A stretch of 64,000 nucleotides of DNA from Lacinutrix venerupis (GCF_003663945.1 NZ_RCCH01000004.1:62001-126000); one strand, 5' to 3'; shown: positions 7,644 through 17,137, counted from the first letter of the stretch. Notes: generated by a model from the letters alone, not told the origin. A program made the numbers and translations.

Positions 7644-9023
7644 TTGTACGCAATACTAGACATAGAAACCACTGGCGGTAAATATAATGAAGAAGGCATT
7701 ACTGAAATTGCTATTTATAAATTTGATGGACACGAGATTGTAGACCAATTTATAAGCTTAGTAAATCCGGAAAGAGAAATACAGCCTTTTGTAGTTAACC
7801 TTACAGGAATTAACAGTAATATGTTAAAAAATGCGCCTAAATTTTATGAGGTTGCAAAACGAATTGTAGAAATCACCGAAGGTTGCGTTATAGTTGCACA
7901 TAATGCCCAGTTTGATAATAGAATACTAACTACAGAATTTAGGCGTTTAGGTTTTGATTTTAATAAAGAAACACTTTGTACCGTAGAATTAGCAAAAACA
8001 CTTATTCCAGATTTACCATCTTATAGCTTAGGAAAATTAGTACGTTCTTTAGGAATACCGGTTACAGATAGGCATAGAGCCTCTGGAGATGCTTTAGCTA
8101 CTGTAAAACTTTTTAAACTCTTACTAAGCAAAGACGTAGAAAAAACAATAATTAAAACATTTTTACGTAAACACACACAAAAACAATTAGAGCCAAAACT
8201 AGTAGATATTATTGCCCAAACACCTTCGATTACTGGTGTATATTATATACATAATAAAGATGGCAATATTATATATATTGGGAAAAGTAAGAATATAAAA
8301 AAGCGTATTAATCAGCATTTTACAGGTACTAATAGAAAATCTAAAAAAATTCAATTACAGGTAGCAACTGTTACTTACGATGCTACAGGTAGTGAGTTAA
8401 TTGCGCTATTAAAAGAAAGCCATGAGATAAAAAAAAATAAACCTATATTTAATAGAGGTTTAAGAAAAAATGTTTTCTCTCACGCTTTATATACTACTTT
8501 AGATAATAACGGTTATATAAATTTAAAAATTGATGTAGCCGATGGACGAAAAAGACCTATAACAACATTTAGTAATAAGCAAAGTGCTAAGGATTTTTTG
8601 CATCAAGCCACAGAAAAATACAGTTTATGCCTAAAGCTAACAGGTTTAGAAAAAAGTTTAAGTAGCTGTTTTAGGTATGAATTAAAAGAATGTGATGGCG
8701 CTTGTGTAAATGAAGAAAACACTAAATTATATAACAATCGTGTTAATAAGTTTATATCTAAATATAGCTACAAAGACCAAGACATGATTATTATAGACAA
8801 AGGTCGAAATGTTAACGAACGTAGTGCAATTTTAATTGAAAATGGAATATTTAAAGGCTATGGTTTTTACGATTTAAATTACCAATTAAATAATAAAGAC
8901 ATTTTAAAATCTATTATTATTCCAATGGAAAACAATAAACACACGCAACACATAATACAAAGTTACTTAAGAAAAAATAAGCGTCTTAAAATTCTTAAAT
9001 TAGATTCTGAGCTAAGGAAATAA
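7644..9023 (+). CDS. DnaQ-type 3'-5' exonuclease fused to a GIY-YIG nuclease domain
   Basis: A 459-residue two-nuclease protein. Residues 1-165 are a DEDDh exonuclease: D6 and E8 in LDIETTGG, H86/D91 in AHNAQFDNR, H144 and D149 in HRASGDALAT. Residues 197-275 are a GIY-YIG domain (GVYYIHN, YIGKSKNIKKR with R221, and E258 in LLKESHEI) like that of UvrC and Cho. The C-terminal 180 residues hold several cysteines (FRYELKECDGACVN) resembling the UvrC cysteine loop. The start is TTG at 7644, placing MYAILDIETT at the N-terminus; there is no upstream ATG. It probably acts in nucleotide excision or replication-linked repair; this is inferred. Confidence 0.88.
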   Translation: MYAILDIETTGGKYNEEGITEIAIYKFDGHEIVDQFISLVNPEREIQPFVVNLTGINSNMLKNAPKFYEVAKRIVEITEGCVIVAHNAQFDNRILTTEFRRLGFDFNKETLCTVELAKTLIPDLPSYSLGKLVRSLGIPVTDRHRASGDALATVKLFKLLLSKDVEKTIIKTFLRKHTQKQLEPKLVDIIAQTPSITGVYYIHNKDGNIIYIGKSKNIKKRINQHFTGTNRKSKKIQLQVATVTYDATGSELIALLKESHEIKKNKPIFNRGLRKNVFSHALYTTLDNNGYINLKIDVADGRKRPITTFSNKQSAKDFLHQATEKYSLCLKLTGLEKSLSSCFRYELKECDGACVNEENTKLYNNRVNKFISKYSYKDQDMIIIDKGRNVNERSAILIENGIFKGYGFYDLNYQLNNKDILKSIIIPMENNKHTQHIIQSYLRKNKRLKILKLDSELRK

Positions 9024-9032
9024 TCTTTTTAG

Positions 9033-9040
9033 TATTTTTG
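9033..9040 (+). promoter_or_regulatory. Possible -7 promoter box of the K+ channel gene
   Basis: TATTTTTG matches TAnnTTTG but ends only 4 bases before the ATG, so any transcript from it would be leaderless. No -33 element is clear. Confidence 0.25.
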
Positions 9041-9044
9041 ATTT

Positions 9045-9905
9045 ATGGGTAAAACAAATAAAAACAATTTAAAAAATAAACTCCACGAGATTATTTACGA
9101 AGCAGACACTCCTGCTGGTAAACTTTTTGATATTGTTTTACTTATTTTTATTCTAGCAAGTATTGCTCTAGTAATGTTAGAGAGTGTTAGTTGGATTGAT
9201 GACAAATACCACGATATTTTATATATAGGAGAATGGATAGTTACTATCTTATTTTCTATAGAATATATTGCTAGAATTATTACAGTAAATAAGCCTAAAA
9301 AATATATTCTTAGTTTTTATGGAATTATAGATCTTTTATCTACAATACCAATGTACTTATCTATTTTTGTTGTTGGAAGTAACGCATTAGTTGCATTAAG
9401 AGCTTTACGTCTATTAAGAATATTTAGAGTATTAAAACTGGCACGTTATCTTGGTGCTTCTAACCATTTAAGTTCTGCCATAAAAGCCAGTCGTGCAAAA
9501 ATATCTGTTTTTTTATTTGCAGTATTAATTGCATCTATAATTTTTGGAACCTTAATGTATTTGGTAGAAGGAGAAGAGCATGGCTTTTCTAATATTCCAA
9601 AAAGTGTGTATTGGTGTATTGTAACACTTACAACTGTAGGCTTTGGAGACATTGCTCCACAAACACCTTTAGGCCAATTAATAGCAACTATAATTATGAT
9701 TATGGGTTATGGTATTATTGCTGTTCCTACAGGAATTGTTTCGGCAGAATATACCAAAAACGCAAACAAAAATGATATTGACAAGGATAGTAAAGCAGAA
9801 AAAATTCACTTAAACTCTCAAACGTGTCAAAATTGTTTATCAACAAAACATAAAGATGAGGCCGAGTACTGCTATAATTGCGGCCATAACTTACACATAG
9901 AATAG
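9045..9905 (+). CDS. Voltage-gated potassium channel with a C-terminal zinc ribbon
   Basis: A 286-residue inner-membrane channel subunit of the six-helix type. S1 is about 28-46, S2 60-78 and S3 91-110; S4 is 116-136 with regularly spaced arginines (R119, R122, R125, R128). The pore loop carries the K+ filter TVGFGD at 197-202 and S6 is about 208-232. After a charged linker the tail ends in a four-cysteine knuckle (C261, C264, C276, C279), a short zinc-ribbon-like motif unusual on a channel. It would assemble as a tetramer. It lies between a nuclease gene and miaA with gaps of 21 and 9 bases. Confidence 0.9.
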   Translation: MGKTNKNNLKNKLHEIIYEADTPAGKLFDIVLLIFILASIALVMLESVSWIDDKYHDILYIGEWIVTILFSIEYIARIITVNKPKKYILSFYGIIDLLSTIPMYLSIFVVGSNALVALRALRLLRIFRVLKLARYLGASNHLSSAIKASRAKISVFLFAVLIASIIFGTLMYLVEGEEHGFSNIPKSVYWCIVTLTTVGFGDIAPQTPLGQLIATIIMIMGYGIIAVPTGIVSAEYTKNANKNDIDKDSKAEKIHLNSQTCQNCLSTKHKDEAEYCYNCGHNLHIE

Positions 9906-9914
9906 TCATCACTT

Positions 9915-10826
9915 TTGAATTCTAAAAACAAATATCTTATTTCCATTGTTGGACCTACTGCCATTGGTAAAACAAGCTTAAGTATTAAACTTGCGCAACA
10001 TTTTAAAACCGAAATATTATCTGCAGATTCTAGACAATTTTATAAAGAAATGCAAATAGGTACGGCGGCTCCAACTAAAGAAGAACTATCTCAAGTAAAA
10101 CATCATTTTATACATAATAAATCTATTGAAGATAACTATAACGTTGGTGCTTTTGAAAAAGATGCTATTAAAACCTTAGACAATTTATTTAAAAAACATG
10201 ATATTGTTATTATGGTTGGAGGTTCTGGTCTTTATGTAGATGCCGTTACAAAAGGATTAGATTATTTTCCAGAAATAGATAAGAGTATTAGAGAAAAATT
10301 AAATTTAGAATTAGCCGAGAATGGTCTACAAAAACTTCAGCTTCAATTAAAAACATTAGATTTAAAAGCTTATAACACAATTGCTATAGATAATCCTCAA
10401 CGTGTTATTAGAGCTTTAGAAATATGTTTAGGAAGTGGTAAACCATATTCTTCATTTTTAAATAAAGACAAAAATAAACGCATATTTAAAACTATAACCA
10501 TTGGTCTAACTGCAGAGCGCGAGACAATATATAACCGTATTAATAAACGCGTAGATATTATGATGTCTCAAGGACAATTAGAAGAAGTAAAATCTCTTAT
10601 TAACAAGCAACATCTTAACGCATTAAATACGGTAGGATACAAAGAGTTTTTTAATTATTTTAATAGCGAATGGACACTTGATTTTGCAATTCAAGAACTT
10701 AAGAAAAATACAAGGAGATTTGCTAAACGCCAATTAACCTGGTTTAAACGTGACCCTAATACTTTATGGTTTGACTACCAAACAAGTGTAGACAATATAA
10801 TCTCTAGCATAAAAAGCAAACTATAA
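9915..10826 (+). CDS. miaA: tRNA dimethylallyltransferase
   Basis: MiaA transfers a dimethylallyl group to A37 of tRNAs that read UNN codons, which helps reading-frame maintenance. The P-loop GPTAIGKTS is at residues 13-21, followed by LSADSRQFYKEMQIGTAAPT, the conserved NPQRVIRALEIC and VGYKEF; the length of 303 is normal. The start is TTG at 9915, 9 bases after the channel stop codon; no suitable ATG precedes the P-loop. It is the second of four probable TTG starts on the + strand of this window. Confidence 0.93.
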   Translation: MNSKNKYLISIVGPTAIGKTSLSIKLAQHFKTEILSADSRQFYKEMQIGTAAPTKEELSQVKHHFIHNKSIEDNYNVGAFEKDAIKTLDNLFKKHDIVIMVGGSGLYVDAVTKGLDYFPEIDKSIREKLNLELAENGLQKLQLQLKTLDLKAYNTIAIDNPQRVIRALEICLGSGKPYSSFLNKDKNKRIFKTITIGLTAERETIYNRINKRVDIMMSQGQLEEVKSLINKQHLNALNTVGYKEFFNYFNSEWTLDFAIQELKKNTRRFAKRQLTWFKRDPNTLWFDYQTSVDNIISSIKSKL

Positions 10827-10881
10827 TTGGATACTTTCAATTATTAAAGTAATACAGTATCTTAGACATAAATACCTCTTT

Positions 10882-12144
10882 ATGAAAGAACGATTTATAT
10901 ACATCTTTCGATTAATTTATAAATTGAAAGACAAAATAGCATTCTATCCTACCCTAATAAGTTTTGTAGGCTGCTTGTTTGCATATCTTATGTTTTACCT
11001 TGAAGAGCAAGGTATCTCTAAATATTTGTTAGAAACCGTACCACAATTAGTTATTAATAATACCGAAACTGCAAGATCTTTACTTACCACATTTATTGCT
11101 GGTTTAATTTCTATTATGGTTTTTAGTTTCTCTATGGTAATGATACTTTTAAGTCAAGCTTCTAGTAACTTTTCTCCTCGCCTATTACCTGGATTAATAT
11201 CTAACACAAGACATCAAATAGTTTTAGGAATTTATTTATCTACCATTATTTATTGCATTTTTATTCTAGTTTACATAGAGCCAGATGGTAATAAATACCA
11301 ACTACCAGGATTTTCGGTACTGTTTGCTATTATTTTTATGCTTAATTGTCTAGCAGCATTTATTTATTTTATTCACTCTATTTCTCAAGAAATACAGATT
11401 AGTAATATAATGCAGAAAATATTTAAAACTTCTAAAAAACGTTTAGAAATTTTAATTGAAAATGAAGATGAAGGAGATGATATTAAAGAGTTTGAAAACA
11501 CCGAAAATTGGAACTGTTACAAATCTAACATTAGTGGTTATTTGCAAGATGTATCGTTAACAAACATTGCTAAAATAACTAAAGAAATAGATGCTAAAAT
11601 TAAAATAATACCTATTAAAGGTACCTTTGTGCTTAAGGAGAATGATTTATTTAAATCTAACGTAAAACTTAAAGATGAGGAAATTGAAAAAATATTAAAA
11701 CTTTTTGCCTTTGCTAAAAGCGAAATGATAGAAGATAATTACGCGCTAGCCTTTAAGCAATTAACAGAAATTGCTGTTAAAGCCATGTCTCCTGGTATTA
11801 ACGATCCTGGAACAGCTATAAATGCTATAGATTATTTAACGCAGCTTTTTAGTATTAGAATTGAAAAAAATGATGTTACTTATACTAAAATTGATGACGA
11901 AATAGTAATTACAATGGAAACAGTTAGTTTTAAAACTTTACTTTTTCAAGTCATGGCTGCTTTAAGAACTTACTGTAAACACGACATTATTTTGGTACAA
12001 AAACTATTAGTTATGCTAACTAGCTTGAAAAACACATGTACTAACGAAAATTATAAAAAAGTAATTATTAACGAAATAGAACAATTAAAAATTGATGCTA
12101 AATCTTCTATAAAAAATGAAAGAGATTTGGCTAGTATTAAATAA
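10882..12144 (+). CDS. DUF2254 family membrane protein
   Basis: A 420-residue protein of the DUF2254 family. Four hydrophobic segments occupy the first 170 residues (about 21-40, 67-92, 111-132 and 145-168), and the rest is a soluble domain with the conserved KAMSPGINDPGTAINAIDYL (about 298-317). DUF2254 is widespread and unstudied; the membrane plus cytoplasmic layout suggests a channel-like or sensor role, which is inference. It is followed at once by a strong bidirectional terminator. Confidence 0.85.
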   Translation: MKERFIYIFRLIYKLKDKIAFYPTLISFVGCLFAYLMFYLEEQGISKYLLETVPQLVINNTETARSLLTTFIAGLISIMVFSFSMVMILLSQASSNFSPRLLPGLISNTRHQIVLGIYLSTIIYCIFILVYIEPDGNKYQLPGFSVLFAIIFMLNCLAAFIYFIHSISQEIQISNIMQKIFKTSKKRLEILIENEDEGDDIKEFENTENWNCYKSNISGYLQDVSLTNIAKITKEIDAKIKIIPIKGTFVLKENDLFKSNVKLKDEEIEKILKLFAFAKSEMIEDNYALAFKQLTEIAVKAMSPGINDPGTAINAIDYLTQLFSIRIEKNDVTYTKIDDEIVITMETVSFKTLLFQVMAALRTYCKHDIILVQKLLVMLTSLKNTCTNENYKKVIINEIEQLKIDAKSSIKNERDLASIK

Positions 12145-12173
12145 AAAACACCACTTTATAGGTGGTGTTTTTT
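12143..12173. terminator. Bidirectional intrinsic terminator
   Basis: A 12-base perfect stem (12143-12154 with 12162-12173, CACCAC pairing GTGGTG between A6 and T6) with a 7-base loop. It serves the DUF2254 gene on the + strand and the response regulator gene on the - strand. Confidence 0.9.
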
Positions 12174-12195
12174 ATTTGTAAATTGAATGTAGATT

Positions 12196-12903
12196 CTACT
12201 CTGGATTAACAACTAATCTAAAGCCTTCTCCATGTATGTTTAATATCTCTACTCTATCGTCTACTTTTAGGTATTTACGAAGTTTAGCTATATATACATC
12301 CATACTTCTAGATGTAAAATAGTTATCGTCTCTCCATATTTTTGTTAACGCTAATTCTCTTGGCATTAAATCGTTTTCATGTAAAGCCAATAAACGTAAT
12401 AATTCGTTTTCTTTTGGAGATAATTTTACTTGTTCTCCTCCTTTAAAAGTTAAAAATCTTAATTTAGAATTAAGGTCGAAATTTCCAATTTTAAATTCAA
12501 ATTGTTTACTATCCGCAACAGTATCTGTTGCTTTTCTAGCCATTATTGCTTTAATTTTCATTAAAAGCACTTCACTATCAAAAGGTTTATTTAGGTAATC
12601 GTCTGCTCCTACTTTATATCCTTTAAGTACATCTTCTTTCATTGCCTTAGCTGTTAGAAAGATAATTGGTACTTCGGCATTTTTTTCTCTAATTTCTTTG
12701 GCAAGCGTAAAACCATCTTTATAAGGCATCATAACATCTAAGATGCAAAGATCGTAGTCGTCTTTTTTAAACTTCTCGAAGCCTTCCATTCCATTTTTGG
12801 CGTGGATTACTTCGTAATCATTCATCATTAAATAATCTTTTAAAACGGTTCCAAAATTTGGATCGTCTTCTACTAATAATATTTTCTTTTCTTGTTCGTC
12901 CAT
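12196..12903 (-). CDS. OmpR-family response regulator (RprY-like)
   Basis: A 235-residue regulator. The receiver domain (7-122) has acidic pocket residues E12, D13 and D14, phosphoacceptor D56 in LCILDVMMP, T84 and K106 in YLNKPF. The C-terminal winged helix (about 137-231) has FDLNSKLRFLTFKGGEQVKLSPKENELL-type sequence and the recognition-helix region NYFTSRSMDVYIAKLR. It resembles RprY of Bacteroides, whose targets are not fully known. It is encoded directly downstream of its kinase with a 4-base gap, so the two form one operon. Confidence 0.92.
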   Translation of the reverse strand: MDEQEKKILLVEDDPNFGTVLKDYLMMNDYEVIHAKNGMEGFEKFKKDDYDLCILDVMMPYKDGFTLAKEIREKNAEVPIIFLTAKAMKEDVLKGYKVGADDYLNKPFDSEVLLMKIKAIMARKATDTVADSKQFEFKIGNFDLNSKLRFLTFKGGEQVKLSPKENELLRLLALHENDLMPRELALTKIWRDDNYFTSRSMDVYIAKLRKYLKVDDRVEILNIHGEGFRLVVNPE

Positions 12904-12907
12904 AATG

Positions 12908-14470
12908 TTATGATATTAACGGAAGTTTTATTGTAAAAGTACTCCCTTTCCCTTTTTCACTTGTTACTGATATATGACCGTTGTGGTCTTCTACTATTCT
13001 TTTTACATAAGCCAAGCCTAAACCATGACCTTTAACATTGTGTATATTTCCTGTGTGCTCTCTATAAAATTTTTCGAAAACACGTTTAGCAGCAGCTTTA
13101 CTCATTCCGCTACCTTCGTCTTTAATATTTACCAAAATGCTATTACCTACATTTTCTGTTTGTACAGTAATTTTTGGTGCTTCTGGCGAATATTTTATAG
13201 CATTATCTAATATATTAACTAGAACATTTGTAAAATGTGTTTCGTTAGCTAATACAGAAGATTTGGTTGCTTTAAGTTCTGTTTCTATATGTCCTTGTCT
13301 ATCTTCTACAATTAATTCTATATGTGAGATAGCGTCTTCTATTAAGTCGTGAATACCTAGTCCTTCCTTACTAATATTTAACTCGTTTTTTTCTAATTTA
13401 GAAATTCTAAGTACATTTTCTACTTGGGCATGCATACGTTTGTTTTCTTCACGTATCATTCCTAAATAGCGTTTTACCTTATCTTTATCATTAATAATCT
13501 TAGGATTTTTTATGGAGTCTAAAGCTAAATTTATTGTTGCAATAGGTGTTTTAAACTCATGTGTCATATTATTTATAAAATCTGTTTTAATTTCTGCAAT
13601 TTGTCTTTGCCTCATAATTTGCGTTAATGCAGTTATAAAGGCAATTATAATTATAGATGTAAACAAAACAGATAACCCTAACATACCTAATACAGACGAC
13701 CAAATAAACCTATTTCTTTGTGGAAAATTAACTAACAATCTATAGTTGTTTGTTCCGTTATCTTCAGAAAAAATAGGAACTTCCATTGTAATCTGGTCTT
13801 CTAATTCGAAATTTTCAGATTGTACTTTTGTTGCTAAATCATTACTATATATAGCAAATTCATAATCAATATCTATGTCAAATTGTTTTAACTTAAGAGC
13901 TAACAATCTATCTATGTTTTCTCGAGATATTCTTCTATGAATTGGAGTTCTGTACGCGAAATCTCTATAATAATCATCAAAGAGTATTTTTTCTGTTCTT
14001 CCATACTCTGTAAAAATCTCATTATTATTTAAATTTCCATCAATTTCACTAGTTTTAAAGATTTTGGTTTCTTTTTCACTAATAATTTTTTTAATACTTA
14101 TTGAATCAGAACCTATGTCAAAGAGCGCAGGAGATAATTTATAATTTTCTTCTAATATTCCATTTCTGTAAACAAGTGTTTCGTTTTTAGCTTGATCTTC
14201 TTGTTTAACATAAAGATTTCGAATAGCTGTTGTATCTCTAATTATATCTATATCTTGAGCTATTAAACGTTTTAATTTGTAAACATAGTCTCTAAACTCT
14301 TCTTGTTCAACATTTTTAGAAACTTGAATTAACGACTGTTTAACATTAAAGTTGAAATTATCTTCTTTACTGCTTATAGAATTAGATATGTAATAGCTTT
14401 GCACAAATATGATACCTATAAGAGATAAACTCATTAGGACAACTAGTACAAAAAACACTTTTTTACTCAT
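12908..14470 (-). CDS. Two-component sensor histidine kinase (RprX-like)
   Basis: A 520-residue inner-membrane kinase that should phosphorylate the regulator encoded next to it. Membrane helices lie at about 6-27 and 257-283, enclosing a 230-residue periplasmic sensor domain without a motif I recognise. There is no obvious HAMP. The HisKA box has H304 in NNMTHEFKTPIATI, followed by the N box NVLVNILDNAIKYSP, the G1 box DEGSGMS and the G2 box GHGLGLAYVKRIVEDH. The order is that of RprX-type kinases of Bacteroidota. The stimulus is unknown. Confidence 0.92.
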   Translation of the reverse strand: MSKKVFFVLVVLMSLSLIGIIFVQSYYISNSISSKEDNFNFNVKQSLIQVSKNVEQEEFRDYVYKLKRLIAQDIDIIRDTTAIRNLYVKQEDQAKNETLVYRNGILEENYKLSPALFDIGSDSISIKKIISEKETKIFKTSEIDGNLNNNEIFTEYGRTEKILFDDYYRDFAYRTPIHRRISRENIDRLLALKLKQFDIDIDYEFAIYSNDLATKVQSENFELEDQITMEVPIFSEDNGTNNYRLLVNFPQRNRFIWSSVLGMLGLSVLFTSIIIIAFITALTQIMRQRQIAEIKTDFINNMTHEFKTPIATINLALDSIKNPKIINDKDKVKRYLGMIREENKRMHAQVENVLRISKLEKNELNISKEGLGIHDLIEDAISHIELIVEDRQGHIETELKATKSSVLANETHFTNVLVNILDNAIKYSPEAPKITVQTENVGNSILVNIKDEGSGMSKAAAKRVFEKFYREHTGNIHNVKGHGLGLAYVKRIVEDHNGHISVTSEKGKGSTFTIKLPLIS

Positions 14471-14475
14471 TCATT

Positions 14476-14483
14476 CAAAATTA
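14476..14483 (-). promoter_or_regulatory. Possible -7 box of the sensor kinase gene
   Basis: On the - strand TAATTTTG matches TAnnTTTG and ends 5 bases before the ATG at 14470, implying a leaderless or nearly leaderless transcript. No convincing -33 element. Confidence 0.3.
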
Positions 14484-14551
14484 ATATTTTAACATTTAGT
14501 AAACGACGGATTTAACCTTACATTAACAAAAATGTTAAAACTTAAAACTTT

Positions 14552-15145
14552 TTAAATGTTTTTGGCAAGTTTAAGGAGTTGTTGATGGGTTTTTAAAACT
14601 TCTTCTTTTGTCTTTTTAATATCTATATTTTCTATTACAAAATCGGAAAGCTTAATTTTTTCAATATCTGGCCACTGGTTAGCTATAATTGCTTTTACTT
14701 TTTTTACATTAGAGTTATCACGCTTTAACACACGTTTAATACGTGTTTCTTCTGGAGCAGTTACAGTTATAATGTAGTCGTAATTTTTATAACTTCCATT
14801 TTCAAAAAGTATAGCGGCTTCTTTTATAACATAAGGAGCAGTTTGTTTGTTTTTCCATTTTACAAAATGCTTTCCTACTTTAGGATGTACAATAGCATTC
14901 ATTTTTTTTAATAATTCTTTATTATTAAAAATAGCTTTGGCTAAATATGGTTTATTAAGTGTGCCATTTAAATATGCTTCTTCTCCAAAAAGTTTTATTA
15001 GCTTTCTTCTAATTACTTTAGAGTTATTCATTAATTTTTTGGCTTCATCATCAGCTATATATATAGGTATATCCAAAGCTTCAAAAGCTTTAGCTACAGT
15101 AGTTTTTCCACTACCAATTCCTCCTGTAAGTCCAACAGTTATCAT
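14552..15145 (-). CDS. coaE: Dephospho-CoA kinase
   Basis: CoaE carries out the last step of coenzyme A synthesis, phosphorylating the 3'-hydroxyl of dephospho-CoA with ATP. The 197-residue length is normal. The P-loop GLTGGIGSGKTTVAKAFE starts at residue 5, IPIYIADDEAKKLM is the acceptor-binding segment, and IVHPKV with the lid RVLKRDNSNV follow. Its start overlaps the stop codon of the YbbR-like gene by 4 bases, so the two are coupled. An antisense frame at 14847-15257 is a shadow. Confidence 0.93.
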   Translation of the reverse strand: MITVGLTGGIGSGKTTVAKAFEALDIPIYIADDEAKKLMNNSKVIRRKLIKLFGEEAYLNGTLNKPYLAKAIFNNKELLKKMNAIVHPKVGKHFVKWKNKQTAPYVIKEAAILFENGSYKNYDYIITVTAPEETRIKRVLKRDNSNVKKVKAIIANQWPDIEKIKLSDFVIENIDIKKTKEEVLKTHQQLLKLAKNI

Positions 15146-16104
15146 TCTGAGATTATATATTCTATTTTTTGCTCATGTAATCGAGCTGTTTTTATTGTTT
15201 TTGGAGACTTTATTAACTTTGGTGTTAAATATGTTGACTTATTATTATGCTCTTTAAAATCACATATAACATCAAAATCGTCTACAGTTATTTTATTATA
15301 ATTTTCTAAACTAGTGTAGTAAGATAGGTTAACCGTTTTAGGAAAATAATTAACTTTTACATTTTTAGGTACATTAATAATTTCTACAGGTAAAGTTAAA
15401 GTTCCCTCTGTAAATTTTTCTACTAATATATCTACACTTACACTTTTAGTTTTTACTAAAATTTGAGAATCTAAACTATCTAATTTTAATGCTAATCTAG
15501 CATTAAAAGGCTTGTTAACATTCTCTCGTTTTAACACATTTGTTTCTAAATTATTTATATTAGAAATTAAAGATTTTGGGCCAATTATTTTTACGGAATC
15601 TGGATTAGTAACTATAGAATTTAAAACATTATAACCTGGACTATAATTAATTTTTAAATTAGGCATAACAGGCACCTTTTTAACAGCATTAATATCTACT
15701 TTAAATAATAGTGTATCTGGATTAATAGTTTTTATCTCTATATTTTTTCCAAATTGATCATTAATTCCTGAATATCCTCTAGACAAAGACCAAACATAAA
15801 GCGAATCGCTTTTTCTTACTTCATTTTTAAAATCTATATCTATTGAAGGTGTTTTAAAATAGTACTTTAACCACTCAAAACCATCTGTATTCATTGTAAA
15901 GTTTAATACATTGGTAGAGTCGTTAAGCACTACCATTTCATCTGGTATGTTTTTTAATACAACTTTAAATTTTACTGTATTTGTATAACTTGCCGATAAC
16001 CTTGCTAAGATTAAAATAAAAAAAGCCAATATAAAAAATATAAGAAATACATTTAGTTTCCTGCTTCTTACTATATTTTTTATTGTGCTTGAGATTAAAG
16101 ACAT
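15142..16104 (-). CDS. YbbR-like (CdaR-type) membrane-anchored protein
   Basis: A 320-residue protein with one N-terminal membrane helix (about 17-36) and a large exported part built of YbbR-type beta repeats, for example NLKINYSPGYNVLNSIVTNP followed by DSVKIIGPKSLI, and TLPVEIINVPKNVKVNYFP. In Firmicutes YbbR/CdaR regulates the cyclic-di-AMP synthase CdaA, but no cyclase gene is beside it here; its flavobacterial role is unknown. Its start codon overlaps the glycosyltransferase stop by one base and its end overlaps the coaE start, making a three-gene operon. Confidence 0.82.
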   Translation of the reverse strand: MSLISSTIKNIVRSRKLNVFLIFFILAFFILILARLSASYTNTVKFKVVLKNIPDEMVVLNDSTNVLNFTMNTDGFEWLKYYFKTPSIDIDFKNEVRKSDSLYVWSLSRGYSGINDQFGKNIEIKTINPDTLLFKVDINAVKKVPVMPNLKINYSPGYNVLNSIVTNPDSVKIIGPKSLISNINNLETNVLKRENVNKPFNARLALKLDSLDSQILVKTKSVSVDILVEKFTEGTLTLPVEIINVPKNVKVNYFPKTVNLSYYTSLENYNKITVDDFDVICDFKEHNNKSTYLTPKLIKSPKTIKTARLHEQKIEYIISE

Positions 16105-17111
16105 TATTTATGTTTAAAAAATAATTTAGGAAACTGCGCTTCTGGATTTCTATTTAAAATACTTAAATAAAATGTCGATTTTAAAAACCCAATACCATAA
16201 CCAAAAAATTGAATTGTTATTGCTATTAAAGATTGAAATGCAACTACTATATTTTTTGTTTTTATTAAAGCTAAACTAAAAGCTAAACCATAATAACCTA
16301 ATATACAATATAAAGGCAGCTTTATTTCTAAAAACGATATAATAATTGAAAAAACAATGCTTAGCACAAATAAGGTAGGAAACCAATATGTTATTTTTTT
16401 AGTTTGTGGGTGCCATTTATTAAGAATTGGCCTAACCATACCAAATTTATTTACTTGAGTATAAAATTTAGACCAAGATATTCTACGTTTATGGTAAACA
16501 TAAGCGTTTTCAAAAAATGCTGTTTCAAACCCTAAATCCCATAATCTTATAGATAAGTCTGGATCTTCTCCTGGATGAACACGCCCAAAACCACCAGTAG
16601 ATTGAAATGCTTTTTTAGATAGGCCCATATTAAAACTTCGAGGCTGAAATTTATTTACACTTTTTTTATTACCTCTAATTCCTCCTGTAGTTATAAAAGA
16701 AGTCATGCTAAAATTTATAGCTTTTTGTAGGTTAGAGAATGACGCATGTGCTGCATCTGGTCCACCAAAACAATCTACATAATTATGTTTTAAATTACGT
16801 ATAACTTCATTTAGATACTGTTCTGGTAAAATACAATCGCTGTCTAAAATTATAAAATAATTTCCTTTTGCTTTTTCCATACCAAAATTTCTAGAGTCTC
16901 CTGGACCAGAATTTTCTTTGAAATAATATGAAATATTTAAAAGTGAATTATAATTTTTTACTACTAATTCTGAAGAATCTGTAGAGCCATCTTCTACAAT
17001 AACAATCTCATAATCTCCGCTAAACTTTAATTTAGAAAAACTCTGTAAAAGCTCTTCTATCTCATTAGGGCGATTATAAACAGGAATAATAAATGAAAAC
17101 GATAATTGCAT
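16104..17111 (-). CDS. Family 2 glycosyltransferase, membrane-anchored
   Basis: A 335-residue GT-A fold enzyme. I start at the ATG at 17111 (MQLSFSFIIPVYNRPNEI); the in-frame GTG 36 bases upstream lies within the terminator hairpin of the previous gene. The nucleotide-sugar site shows IIPVYNRPNEIEELL, VEDGSTDSS and the DxD motif in ILDSDCILP; FGGPDAAH and GGFGRVHPGEDPDLSIRLW are the acceptor-side motifs. Two membrane helices (about 245-268 and 272-290) sit near the C-terminus. Donor and acceptor are not known; a cell-surface polysaccharide role is likely. Confidence 0.88.
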   Translation of the reverse strand: MQLSFSFIIPVYNRPNEIEELLQSFSKLKFSGDYEIVIVEDGSTDSSELVVKNYNSLLNISYYFKENSGPGDSRNFGMEKAKGNYFIILDSDCILPEQYLNEVIRNLKHNYVDCFGGPDAAHASFSNLQKAINFSMTSFITTGGIRGNKKSVNKFQPRSFNMGLSKKAFQSTGGFGRVHPGEDPDLSIRLWDLGFETAFFENAYVYHKRRISWSKFYTQVNKFGMVRPILNKWHPQTKKITYWFPTLFVLSIVFSIIISFLEIKLPLYCILGYYGLAFSLALIKTKNIVVAFQSLIAITIQFFGYGIGFLKSTFYLSILNRNPEAQFPKLFFKHK

Positions 17112-17115
17112 AATA

Positions 17116-17123
17116 CAAATGTA
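17116..17123 (-). promoter_or_regulatory. Possible -7 box of the glycosyltransferase operon
   Basis: TACATTTG on the - strand, ending 4 bases before the chosen ATG and lying after the upstream terminator, which is a sensible place for a new promoter. The leader would be close to zero. Confidence 0.35.
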
Positions 17124-17137
17124 CAGTAATACAATAT

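Noticed and set aside
14847-15257. 136-codon frame on the + strand over coaE
   Set aside because: It is antisense to the whole of coaE and has no motif of its own; coaE is clear.
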